The notes beneath the pieces were generated by a model. It made no database searches. It had not been told where the DNA came from and was given only the letters and a program-made list of their open reading frames with translations. From positions 1 to 7,768 of the forward strand of contig JAICUV010000165.1 in NCBI GenBank assembly GCA_025935655.1: a stretch of DNA of 7,768 bases, given 5' to 3'. Both the position numbers and the translations under genes were made by a program. Of the stretch, positions 1 through 7,768 are shown piece after piece; the first letter of the stretch is position 1, and each line of letters starts with the position of its first letter. Origin of the DNA: Chloroflexota bacterium. GTDB lineage: Bacteria > Chloroflexota > Limnocylindria > Limnocylindrales > CSP1-4.

Positions 1-1695
1 GCCGGACCGCTGCTCCGGCGGTTCGGGCTGCGGATGGGCATCGCGGCGAATCCGGCCGTGCTCACGTTGTTCGCGGTCGCGATGCTGGCCGTGCTCGGCG
101 TCGCGGGCGGCGCGTCGTTCGCGCTCCTCGCGACCGTCTCGGCGGGGCGGATCGCCGACATCGCCCTGACCGACGGGACCACCCGCACCTCGATCAATGC
201 GCTGTACCAGGTGCTGCCGCAGCGGACACGGCTGTCGGTCCAGACGGCCGTGGAGGGGATGGGCGTGCCCGTGGCGATCGGGCTGTCCGGCGTCCTCATC
301 CTCGTGCTCAACGCCCTCCCCGCCGCGCTCCTGGCGACGATCGTCGTCACCACGATCGTGTGCCTCGTCTGGACGTGGTCTGGCGTCCTCCTGTACCGCG
401 AGTACGGGCCGGCGCTCGTCCGCGCCCTCGAGCGTCGGCGGCTGCTGGTGCCCCCGTCGGAGATCGCGCTGGCGCCGGCCGACGAGGCGATCGCGCGCGG
501 CCTGCTCGCGGGCCGCGACCCGCGATCGACCCGCCTGGGGCTGGAGCTCCTGGCGATGGCGCCGCCCGCGACGGCCGACCTCGGGGTGCTGGCCGGGGAC
601 CCCCGGCCGGCCGTCCGGATGGCGGCCCTGGGCGGCCTCGCCGCGACGGGCGACCCGGATGCGCGACGACGGCTCGCGGGCGACGTCATCGCCGGGGCTG
701 GCTCGCCGGACGCCGCGGTCCGGCTGCGCGCGGCGGGGTACGTCGGGGTGCTGGATCCGCGAGACCGGGCGGCCGCGGCGAGCCTCCTGGCCGACCCGGA
801 CCGGGCGGTGCGATCCGCGGCGCTGGATTCCGTGCAGGGCGGCGACGTGTTCGCGGTCGGCCCGGCGATCGCGGCGCTCGACGTCCCGGCGACGCAGGGC
901 GCCGCCGCCGGCGCCCTGGAGCGCCTGGGTGACGCCGTGCTCCCGGCGCTCGCGACGGCCCTCGACGAGGCGGGAAACCCGGCGCCTGCGGCCGTGTCGC
1001 GGCTCGTGCGCTCGGCGGCCTCCGGGTCCCCGGCCCGCGACGAGCTCCTGCTCCGCCACGTCGGTCATCGCGACGGGGACCTGGGCCTTGTGATCCTGGA
1101 GCGGCTCGTCGCGGACGCGCCGGCCCCGGATGTCGCGGCGGACGCGCTCGAGCGCGTGCTCGCCGACGACATCGGTCACGGGGCGGCGATCCTGGGCGCG
1201 ATGGCGGCACTCGACGCGGACCGCGACCCTCGCCCATCCGACGAGCCCGTCCGCCGCGCCCTCGCGGACGCGCTCGAGCTCGTCCGGGCGCGCGTCCGGG
1301 CCGGCCTCCTGGCCCGTCACGGGTCGGCGCGGCTCGACGCGGCGATGGTCGCGCTGGAAGGTGGCGGGACGGACGCGCCGATCGCCCTCGAGGCCCTCGA
1401 GGTCGTGGTCGGGGCCGCGGCGACGCGCGACGTGGCGCCGTTGCTGGAGCCGTCGCTGTCCGTCGGGGACCGGCTGGGGCGGCTGTCGACGGACCCGGGT
1501 GCGCCCGACGACGCGGCCGGCCGGCTGCGCGACCTCGTCGAGGACCCGTCCGACCGGTGGCGGTCGGGGTGGCTCCGCGCCTGTGCGATCCACGCGGCGG
1601 CCGGCCGGGGCATGCTCGGAGCGCTGGACCTGTCGGGCGCGCGGGCGCTGGGCGACCCGATCGTCGACGAGGAGCTGCGGGCCGCCGGCGCCTGA
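1..1695 (+). CDS. MFS / nucleotide-transporter-like membrane protein fused to HEAT-like repeats (5' end missing)
   Basis: The open frame runs from base 1 to the TGA at 1693-1695, giving 564 visible residues; the true start lies upstream. The ATG at 34 falls inside the frame and is probably not the start, because the 11 residues before it read like a transporter loop (GPLLRRFGLR). Three hydrophobic segments lie at about residues 19-44, 88-106 and 108-131. Between them is SINALYQVLPQRTR followed by VEGMGVPVAIGLSG, which resembles the last helices of MFS proteins related to ATP/ADP (NTT) translocases. From about residue 170 the protein is soluble and rich in Ala, Leu, Asp and Arg, with HEAT-like helices such as DPRPAVRMAALGGL, SPDAAVRLRAAG and DPDRAVRSAALDSV. 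Transporter domains fused to HEAT repeats, sometimes with a cyclic-nucleotide-binding domain, are known in free-living bacteria; I see no such C-terminal domain here. The substrate is unknown. Family assignment is moderate, membrane-plus-HEAT architecture is firm. Confidence 0.72.
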   Translation, partial: AGPLLRRFGLRMGIAANPAVLTLFAVAMLAVLGVAGGASFALLATVSAGRIADIALTDGTTRTSINALYQVLPQRTRLSVQTAVEGMGVPVAIGLSGVLILVLNALPAALLATIVVTTIVCLVWTWSGVLLYREYGPALVRALERRRLLVPPSEIALAPADEAIARGLLAGRDPRSTRLGLELLAMAPPATADLGVLAGDPRPAVRMAALGGLAATGDPDARRRLAGDVIAGAGSPDAAVRLRAAGYVGVLDPRDRAAAASLLADPDRAVRSAALDSVQGGDVFAVGPAIAALDVPATQGAAAGALERLGDAVLPALATALDEAGNPAPAAVSRLVRSAASGSPARDELLLRHVGHRDGDLGLVILERLVADAPAPDVAADALERVLADDIGHGAAILGAMAALDADRDPRPSDEPVRRALADALELVRARVRAGLLARHGSARLDAAMVALEGGGTDAPIALEALEVVVGAAATRDVAPLLEPSLSVGDRLGRLSTDPGAPDDAAGRLRDLVEDPSDRWRSGWLRACAIHAAAGRGMLGALDLSGARALGDPIVDEELRAAGA

Positions 1696-1713
1696 GCGCG
1701 ACGACCTGGCGGG

Positions 1714-2514
1714 TCAGCCCGTGGGCGACTTCCCCTTCGGCCAGTAGAGCTCCTTCTTCACGTGGAACTCCGGGAAGTCCCGGTCCATGAGCACGCGCTC
1801 CACGTTGAGGATCATCTCCGGGTTGCCACAGATGTAGACGACGGTCCTGTCCGGCCGCAGGCCCAGGTCCCTGCACACGTCCGCCACGACCTGCTCGGCG
1901 CGCCCGACCCGGCCCGTCCAGCCCACGTTCCGCGGGTCGTTGGGCCGCGAGATCGTCGGGATGTAGGTCAGGCGGTAGGCAGGGTCCGCCTGCCAGGCCT
2001 CGAGCTCTGCGCGGTAGCCCAGCTCGGGAGCGAACGAGCAGCCGTTGAGCAGGATCGTGCGGCGTGGCTTCCTGTGGGCCATCGTCTCGCGGACCATCGA
2101 GATGAACGGCGCGATCCCCGTGCCCGTGGACACGTACAGGTGGGTCCGGTCGTCGTCGGGCTCGAGCATGAACTTGCCCTTGGGGCCGATCATCCGCATC
2201 CGGTGGCCCACCTCGAGGCGCCACAGCGCGGTCGTGAAGCGGAGGATGGGGACGTGGCGGACGAAGAACTCGTAGCCCTCGGTGCCCGCGACGGAGGGCG
2301 CCGACGCGACCGAGTACGGCCGCTGGAGCAGCTTGCCGTCGGTGACGACGCCGGTGGTCATGTACTGGCCGCTCTCGAACGGCGTCGGCGCTCCGTCGAA
2401 CTTGACCCAGAAGTAGGCCAGGTCGTCGGTCAGGTCCACGCGCCTCACCAGGGTGGCGTTGTACGCCTCCGCATCGGGCTCGATGACGCGCGTGTCCGAG
2501 TCGTGGTGGGTCAC
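1714..2514 (-). CDS. fpr: ferredoxin--NADP+ reductase (FNR/Fpr-type flavoprotein)
   Basis: This is a 266-residue FAD enzyme that moves electrons between NADPH and ferredoxin or flavodoxin in the cytoplasm. The FAD-binding beta-barrel is N-terminal, with the flavin motif RPYS at residues 65-68 and the loop GPKGKF at 110-115. The NADP-binding half has STGTGIAPF at 129-137 and CGNPEM at 229-234. Near the C-terminus, ELYW (255-258) matches the aromatic ending of bacterial Fpr enzymes, followed here by an eight-residue tail rich in Lys, Gly and Pro. The GTG start at 2514 is chosen because an AGGAG box sits 9 nt before it; the open frame extends about 140 codons further upstream, but that part is Arg/Pro/Gly-rich and looks non-coding. 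No 2Fe-2S cluster domain is present, which argues against a phthalate-reductase-type oxidoreductase. It is transcribed divergently from ppdK and convergently with the HEAT protein. Another FNR-superfamily NAD(P)H oxidoreductase is a less likely reading. Confidence 0.88.
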   Translation of the reverse strand: MTHHDSDTRVIEPDAEAYNATLVRRVDLTDDLAYFWVKFDGAPTPFESGQYMTTGVVTDGKLLQRPYSVASAPSVAGTEGYEFFVRHVPILRFTTALWRLEVGHRMRMIGPKGKFMLEPDDDRTHLYVSTGTGIAPFISMVRETMAHRKPRRTILLNGCSFAPELGYRAELEAWQADPAYRLTYIPTISRPNDPRNVGWTGRVGRAEQVVADVCRDLGLRPDRTVVYICGNPEMILNVERVLMDRDFPEFHVKKELYWPKGKSPTG

Positions 2515-2523
2515 CGGTAGCCG

Positions 2524-2528
2524 CTCCT
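2524..2528 (-). promoter_or_regulatory. ribosome binding site deciding the GTG start of the FNR gene
   Basis: On the minus strand the sequence reads AGGAG, then 9 nt, then GTG at 2514-2512. This is the only good Shine-Dalgarno match near the start of the recognisable FNR domain, and it supports GTG over the longer open frame. Confidence 0.75.
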
Positions 2529-2547
2529 GCGTGCCGTGCGGGGTCGC

Positions 2548-2579
2548 GGGACATCGGCCGCGGCCGTGACGGATGTCCC
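2548..2579. repeat. inverted repeat next to the FNR -10 box (possible operator)
   Basis: GGGACATC at 2548-2555 is the exact reverse complement of GATGTCCC at 2572-2579, with a 16-nt spacer that itself contains the palindrome GGCCGCGGCC (2556-2565). On the FNR strand the repeat begins 1 nt after the proposed -10 box and covers the predicted transcription start and early leader. It could bind a repressor or fold in the leader RNA; which one is inference. Confidence 0.5.
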
Positions 2580-2580
2580 C

Positions 2581-2586
2581 AGTGTA
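2581..2586 (-). promoter_or_regulatory. candidate -10 box for the FNR gene
   Basis: On the minus strand the hexamer is TACACT, a fair match to TANNNT/TATAAT in otherwise extremely GC-rich DNA. It would place the transcription start near 2574 and give a leader of about 60 nt containing the AGGAG box. I see no clear -35 hexamer at the matching distance, so this is a candidate only. Confidence 0.45.
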
Positions 2587-2612
2587 GCCGCCGTGCCGCC
2601 TCCGCCGGACGT

Positions 2613-2631
2613 CCCGGGGCCGGGCCCCGGG
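2613..2631. repeat. perfect 8-bp GC hairpin
   Basis: CCCGGGGC (2613-2620) and GCCCCGGG (2624-2631) are exact reverse complements with a 3-nt loop. There is no T-run on either side, and both neighbours are transcribed away from it, so it does not look like a terminator. It sits just upstream of where the FNR -35 element would be. Confidence 0.45.
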
Positions 2632-2651
2632 GAGCGGATCGAAGGCGACGC

Positions 2652-2690
2652 CGTGACCGCTCGGGCGGATCCCCGAGGTCACGAACCTCG
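2652..2690. repeat. 12-bp interrupted stem with an overlapping alternative hairpin
   Basis: CGTGACC (2652-2658) pairs with GGTCACG (2677-2683), and TCGGG (2661-2665) pairs with CCCGA (2672-2676). Together they form a 12-bp stem with a 2-nt bulge (2659-2660) and a 6-nt loop. A second hairpin, CGAGGT (2674-2679) with ACCTCG (2685-2690), uses some of the same bases and cannot form at the same time. In DNA, CGTGACC/GGTCACG would also be a dyad for a dimeric regulator. Confidence 0.5.
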
Positions 2691-2702
2691 CGGGCCGGTG
2701 GT

Positions 2703-2739
2703 GGACCCGTGGCGGGCCGTTGCCCGGGCGCGAGGGTCC
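2703..2739. repeat. nested inverted repeat
   Basis: GGACCC (2703-2708) pairs with GGGTCC (2734-2739). Inside it, CGGGC (2713-2717) pairs with GCCCG (2722-2726) around a 4-nt loop. Internal loops of 4 and 7 nt separate the two stems. It may be chance in DNA this GC-rich. Confidence 0.3.
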
Positions 2740-2779
2740 GGATGGCCCTGCGCCTGCCGCCCGCGTGCCCCGGGGCCCG

Positions 2780-2804
2780 CCCGCCCGGCGCGCGATCGGG
2801 CGGG
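2780..2804. repeat. 8-bp inverted repeat upstream of the ppdK promoter
   Basis: CCCGCCCG (2780-2787) is the exact reverse complement of CGGGCGGG (2797-2804), with a 9-nt loop. It lies about 60 bp upstream of the proposed ppdK -10 box, a position where an activator or repressor could bind. The low sequence complexity makes a chance match plausible. Confidence 0.35.
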
Positions 2805-2866
2805 GGAGCACCCCGGAGGGCTCCGCCGCAACCCGCCCGCAACCGGGGGGTCGCCGATCATCGTCG

Positions 2867-2872
2867 TACAAT
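2867..2872 (+). promoter_or_regulatory. candidate -10 box for ppdK
   Basis: TACAAT is a good match to TATAAT and one of the few AT-richer patches in the gap. It predicts a transcription start near 2879 and a leader of about 70 nt. The region 17 nt upstream is a G-run with no TTGACA-like hexamer. Confidence 0.5.
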
Positions 2873-2932
2873 CCGTGGCGACCCACGCGATGCCCTGCGG
2901 GCTGCGATTCCATGTGCGCCCGCTGCCATGCC

Positions 2933-2938
2933 AAGGAG
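2933..2938 (+). promoter_or_regulatory. ribosome binding site of ppdK
   Basis: AAGGAG lies 10 nt before the ATG at 2949. An in-frame ATG at 2928 nearly abuts this box and would lack its own, so 2949 is preferred as the start. Confidence 0.75.
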
Positions 2939-2948
2939 CCCTGCCACG

Positions 2949-5720
<2,772 letters not shown>

Positions 5721-5726
5721 CTGCTG

Positions 5727-5750
5727 CGGCACCGGCTCTCGCCGGGGCGG
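5727..5750 (+). repeat. copy 1 of a 24-nt near-repeat, with a terminator-like hairpin after ppdK
   Basis: This stretch begins 6 nt after the ppdK stop and matches 7220-7243, after the ndh stop, at 22 of 24 positions; the longest exact run is CCGGCTCTCGCC. Here it folds as GCACCGGC (5729-5736) with GCCGGGGC (5741-5748), one A-G mismatch and loop TCTC. The placement suggests a transcription end or mRNA-stabilising hairpin, but no T-run follows. Confidence 0.5.
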
Positions 5751-5764
5751 GCTCGGGCTGATTC

Positions 5765-5811
5765 CAGTCCTTGCGGACTGAGATCACCCTCTCCCTCCCC
5801 GGCTACGCCGG
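5765..5811. repeat. two small hairpins in the ppdK-ndh gap
   Basis: CAGTCC (5765-5770) and GGACTG (5775-5780) form a perfect 6-bp stem with loop TTGC. CCGGC (5799-5803) and GCCGG (5807-5811) form a 5-bp stem with loop TAC. Between them is a pyrimidine-rich stretch (about 5785-5800). The first hairpin could help terminate ppdK transcripts; no function is shown. Confidence 0.35.
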
Positions 5812-5863
5812 CGCCTGGGCGTCTCGCCACCCGGGGTCCGCAGGGCGCCCGCACAGGCTCTCC

Positions 5864-5869
5864 TAGAAT
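5864..5869 (+). promoter_or_regulatory. -10 box positioned for a leaderless ndh mRNA
   Basis: TAGAAT ends 6 nt before the ATG at 5876, so a normal -10 to +1 distance puts the transcription start at or within a base of the start codon. There is no Shine-Dalgarno sequence at a usable distance; the intervening bases are all G. No -35 hexamer is evident. This is the layout known for leaderless genes in Actinomycetota and some other phyla. Confidence 0.65.
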
Positions 5870-5875
5870 GGGGGG

Positions 5876-7210
5876 ATGGAAGGGCGTCCCAACCCGCATC
5901 GTGTCGTCGTGGTCGGCGGCGGCTTTGCGGGGCTGTATGCCGCGCGAGAGCTGGGCAAGGGCGGGGCGCTCGTCGACGTCACGCTCGTGGACCGGCGGAA
6001 CCATCACCTGTTCCAGCCGCTCTTGTACCAGGTCGCGACCGGGGCCCTGTCGCCCGGAGAGATCGCGCAGCCGCTCCGGTCGATCTTCCGCAAGCAGCAC
6101 AACACGCGCGTCCTCCTGGGCGAGGCCGTGCGGATCGACCCCGAGGCACGCGTCGTCGTCCTGTCTGACGGCGGCCCGATCCCGTACGACACGCTGATCG
6201 TCGCGACGGGTGCGCACCACACGTACTTCGGGCACGACGAGTGGGCGCCGTTCGCGCCGGGCCTCAAGACCATCGACGACGCGACGGAGATCCGGCGCCG
6301 GATCCTCATCGCGTTCGAGGCCGCGGAGCGCGAGGCCGACCCGGAGCTCCGCCAGGCGTGGATGACGTTCGTGCTGGTGGGTGGCGGGCCGACGGGCGTG
6401 GAGCTGGCGGGGGCGCTGGGCGAGATCGCCAACGACACGCTGCGCCAGGACTTCCGTTCGATCCGGCCCCAGGACGCGCACATCCTGCTCGTGGAGGCGC
6501 TCGACAGGATCCTGCCCACCTACCCCGAGCGCGCCGCGGCGTCCGCGCGCCGGCAGCTCGAGCGCCTCGGCGTGGACGTGCGCACGGGCACGCGGGTCGT
6601 CCACATCGACGACCACGTGGTGCGCATGGAGACCGCCGCCGGCCCCGAGGAGGTCAGGACCCGCACGGTGCTGTGGGCCGCGGGCGTGCTCGCCGCGACG
6701 TTCGGGCGGACGGTCGCCGCCGCGACCGGCGCGGAGACGGACCGCAACGGCCGGATCCGGGTGGGGGAGGACCTCACGATCCCGGGACACCCCGAGATCT
6801 TCGTCCTCGGCGACGCGGCGGTGCAGCCGTGGCTCCCGGGCCGGCCGGTCCCCGGGGTCGCGCAGGGCGGCATCCAGCCCGGCACGTGGGCCGGCAAGGC
6901 GATCCTCCACCGGCTGCGCGGCCAGCCCGTGCCGCCGTTCCGGTTCTCCAACCGGGGCGACGTCGCCGTGATCGGCCGGCTGTCCGGCGTCACGGACATC
7001 CCGTGGCTGGGCCCCCTGGGGCGCCAGAGCGGCTTCGTCGCGTGGATGCTCTGGCTGGGCATCCACATCGTCTACCTCATCGGCTTCGCGAACCGGATCG
7101 TCGTCTCCGTGCGCTGGGCGTGGTCATTCCTGACCCGAGGCCGCTCGACACGACTGATCACCGGGCACCCACTGCTCCCGCCGATCGAGGACCCCGAGCC
7201 GCCCGCGTAG
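5876..7210 (+). CDS. ndh: type II NADH dehydrogenase (NDH-2), NADH:quinone oxidoreductase
   Basis: The 444-residue protein is a single-subunit FAD enzyme that passes electrons from NADH to membrane quinone without pumping protons. The N-terminal FAD dinucleotide fold is VVVVGGGFAGL, with GGGFAG at residues 14-19, followed by HLFQPLLYQVATG at 44-56. The NADH-binding fold is FVLVGGGPTGVELAGA with GGGPTG at 169-174. The second FAD contact is LGDAA at 311-315, and AQGGIQPG at 329-336 is the quinone-site segment typical of NDH-2. A hydrophobic, aromatic-rich stretch at about 387-419, followed by RGRSTR, fits the C-terminal membrane-attachment helices of the family. Length is normal. The ATG at 5876 puts the FAD motif at the usual distance from the N-terminus and is 6 nt after a -10 box. 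A sulfide:quinone reductase is unlikely, as the paired catalytic cysteines are absent: I see no Cys in the protein at all. Confidence 0.94.
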   Translation: MEGRPNPHRVVVVGGGFAGLYAARELGKGGALVDVTLVDRRNHHLFQPLLYQVATGALSPGEIAQPLRSIFRKQHNTRVLLGEAVRIDPEARVVVLSDGGPIPYDTLIVATGAHHTYFGHDEWAPFAPGLKTIDDATEIRRRILIAFEAAEREADPELRQAWMTFVLVGGGPTGVELAGALGEIANDTLRQDFRSIRPQDAHILLVEALDRILPTYPERAAASARRQLERLGVDVRTGTRVVHIDDHVVRMETAAGPEEVRTRTVLWAAGVLAATFGRTVAAATGAETDRNGRIRVGEDLTIPGHPEIFVLGDAAVQPWLPGRPVPGVAQGGIQPGTWAGKAILHRLRGQPVPPFRFSNRGDVAVIGRLSGVTDIPWLGPLGRQSGFVAWMLWLGIHIVYLIGFANRIVVSVRWAWSFLTRGRSTRLITGHPLLPPIEDPEPPA

Positions 7211-7219
7211 GTGACGCGC

Positions 7220-7243
7220 CGGCGCCGGCTCTCGCCCGGGCGG
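7220..7243 (+). repeat. copy 2 of the 24-nt near-repeat, after ndh
   Basis: This starts 9 nt after the ndh stop and matches 5727-5750 at 22 of 24 positions. Mismatches are A5731/G7224 and G5744/C7237. Here it forms the left part of a larger inverted repeat. Confidence 0.5.
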
Positions 7244-7254
7244 AAGCCGGCGCC
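7221..7254. terminator. bidirectional terminator-like inverted repeat between convergent genes
   Basis: GGCGCCGGCT (7221-7230) and AGCCGGCGCC (7245-7254) form a perfect 10-bp stem. The 14-nt loop contains the further palindrome CGCCCGGGCG (7233-7242), so the structure can fold into two stacked stems. It fills most of the 46-bp gap between the ndh stop and the stop of the convergent aminotransferase-like gene. No T-run follows on either strand, so it would be a non-canonical intrinsic terminator or a transcript-end stabiliser. Confidence 0.6.
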
Positions 7255-7256
7255 GA

Positions 7257-7768
7257 TCAGCTGGCGGCGCGGACGATCTCCGCGAGCTTCGCGATCCCGG
7301 GCTCGATCCGCGGCTCCGTGATGGCGCCATAGCCGAACACGAGGCCCGGCAGCGGCGCACCGATCCAGCGCTGGCGCAGGCCCGGGACGGCGATGCCGGC
7401 GTCGCTCGCTGCGGCCACGACGGCCGACTCGTCGATGTCCGGGGGCAGCCACGCGAGCACGTGGAGGCCCGCGGATGCGCCGACCGGCCGGACGCCGGGG
7501 TGATGCCGCTCGAGCGCCGCGAGCAACGCGTCGCGCCTGGCGCGGTAGATGGGGCGCATCCGGCGCAGGAATCGGTCGAGCTCGCCGCGCTCGATGAAGT
7601 CGGCGAGCGCGAGCTGGTCCAGGGCCGCGGATCCCATGTCGGCGGCCTGCTTGGCCTCCGTGATCGGTCCCACGAGGGTCGCCGGGGCGGCGAGCCAGCC
7701 GAGGCGCAGGCCCGGGGCCAGCGTCTTGGACGCGGACCCGGTGTAGATGACGTGGTCCGGGCGCAGGC
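7257..7768 (-). CDS. PLP-dependent aminotransferase-like protein, probably MocR/PdxR-type regulator (C-terminal part)
   Basis: The frame enters from beyond base 7768 and ends at the TGA at 7259-7257, giving about 170 residues of the C-terminus. The visible start reads YTGSASKTLAPGLRLGW; the Lys codon at 7727-7725 is the expected PLP Schiff-base lysine. Further on are a helical segment (FLRRMRPIYRARRDALLAAL), a G-A-S-A-G-L-H-V motif of the small domain, and LVFGYGAITEPRIEPGIAKL, typical of the end of MocR proteins. In that family an N-terminal GntR winged helix binds DNA and the aminotransferase-like domain senses PLP or an amino compound; some members control pyridoxal phosphate synthesis. 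The DNA-binding half would lie outside the window, so a stand-alone class I aminotransferase is possible. An ATG at 7673 is inside the domain and is not the start. Its target genes are unknown. Confidence 0.85.
   Translation of the reverse strand, partial: LRPDHVIYTGSASKTLAPGLRLGWLAAPATLVGPITEAKQAADMGSAALDQLALADFIERGELDRFLRRMRPIYRARRDALLAALERHHPGVRPVGASAGLHVLAWLPPDIDESAVVAAASDAGIAVPGLRQRWIGAPLPGLVFGYGAITEPRIEPGIAKLAEIVRAAS

Larger units (their letters stand above)
2515..2948. other. 434-bp divergent intergenic control region, fpr-ppdK
   Basis: This gap between the divergent FNR and PPDK genes has no credible gene: open frames on both strands translate to Arg/Pro/Gly-rich strings without recognisable domains. 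It holds a candidate -10 box for each gene (minus 2581-2586, plus 2867-2872), both Shine-Dalgarno boxes, and several inverted repeats: 2548-2579, 2613-2631, 2652-2683 overlapping 2674-2690, 2703-2739 and 2780-2804. Most of the repeats lie between the two -10 boxes. Some pairing is expected by chance at this GC content, so only the longer ones are listed separately. Confidence 0.7.

Noticed and set aside
2674..2690. tRNA-like T-arm on the minus strand (stem CGAGG, loop TTCGTGA, stem CCTCG)
   Set aside because: The conserved loop A is missing and no acceptor, D or anticodon arm can be placed around it.
686..2842. Long minus-strand open frame spanning the HEAT gene and FNR
   Set aside because: Extremely Arg/Pro/Gly-rich translation typical of an out-of-frame shadow; it crosses two supported genes and has no domain.
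2515..2934. Extension of the FNR reading frame by 140 codons at its N-terminus
   Set aside because: The extra residues are low-complexity Arg/Pro/Gly-rich sequence, and a Shine-Dalgarno box sits correctly before the GTG at 2514.

Overview
The window is about 7.8 kb of very GC-rich bacterial chromosome with short intergenic gaps. It holds one partial gene at each end and three complete genes between them. High GC, a GTG start, an apparently leaderless gene with a TANNNT box 6 nt before its ATG, and the mix of housekeeping metabolic genes suggest a high-GC Actinomycetota or Chloroflexota lineage. The sequence alone does not decide between these. I see no mobile element, CRISPR array, tRNA or rRNA.

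Layout: (1) 1-1695, plus strand, is the 3' part of a membrane protein. The end of an MFS/nucleotide-transporter-like domain is followed by a long stretch of HEAT-like repeats. (2) 1714-2514, minus strand, is a ferredoxin-NADP+ reductase, convergent with the first gene across an 18-bp gap. (3) 2515-2948 is a 434-bp divergent control region with several strong inverted repeats and a candidate promoter for each flanking gene. (4) 2949-5720, plus strand, is full-length pyruvate, phosphate dikinase with its active-site residues intact. (5) 5721-5875 is a gap with three small hairpins and a promoter that appears to drive a leaderless mRNA. (6) 5876-7210, plus strand, is a type II NADH dehydrogenase (NDH-2). 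(7) 7211-7256 is a convergent gap filled by a strong inverted repeat that could act as a terminator in both directions. (8) 7257-7768, minus strand, is the C-terminal part of a PLP-dependent aminotransferase-like protein, most likely a MocR/PdxR-type regulator, running out of the window.

The three complete genes are central energy and redox enzymes. FNR balances NADPH against reduced ferredoxin, PPDK interconverts pyruvate and PEP, and NDH-2 feeds NADH electrons to quinone without pumping protons. They are not arranged as one operon, and nothing shows they form a dedicated system. I did not find a convincing new biological system. The points most worth a second look are the structured divergent region between fpr and ppdK, the leaderless start of ndh, a 24-nt near-repeat just after the stop codons of both ppdK and ndh, and the transporter-HEAT fusion at the left edge.
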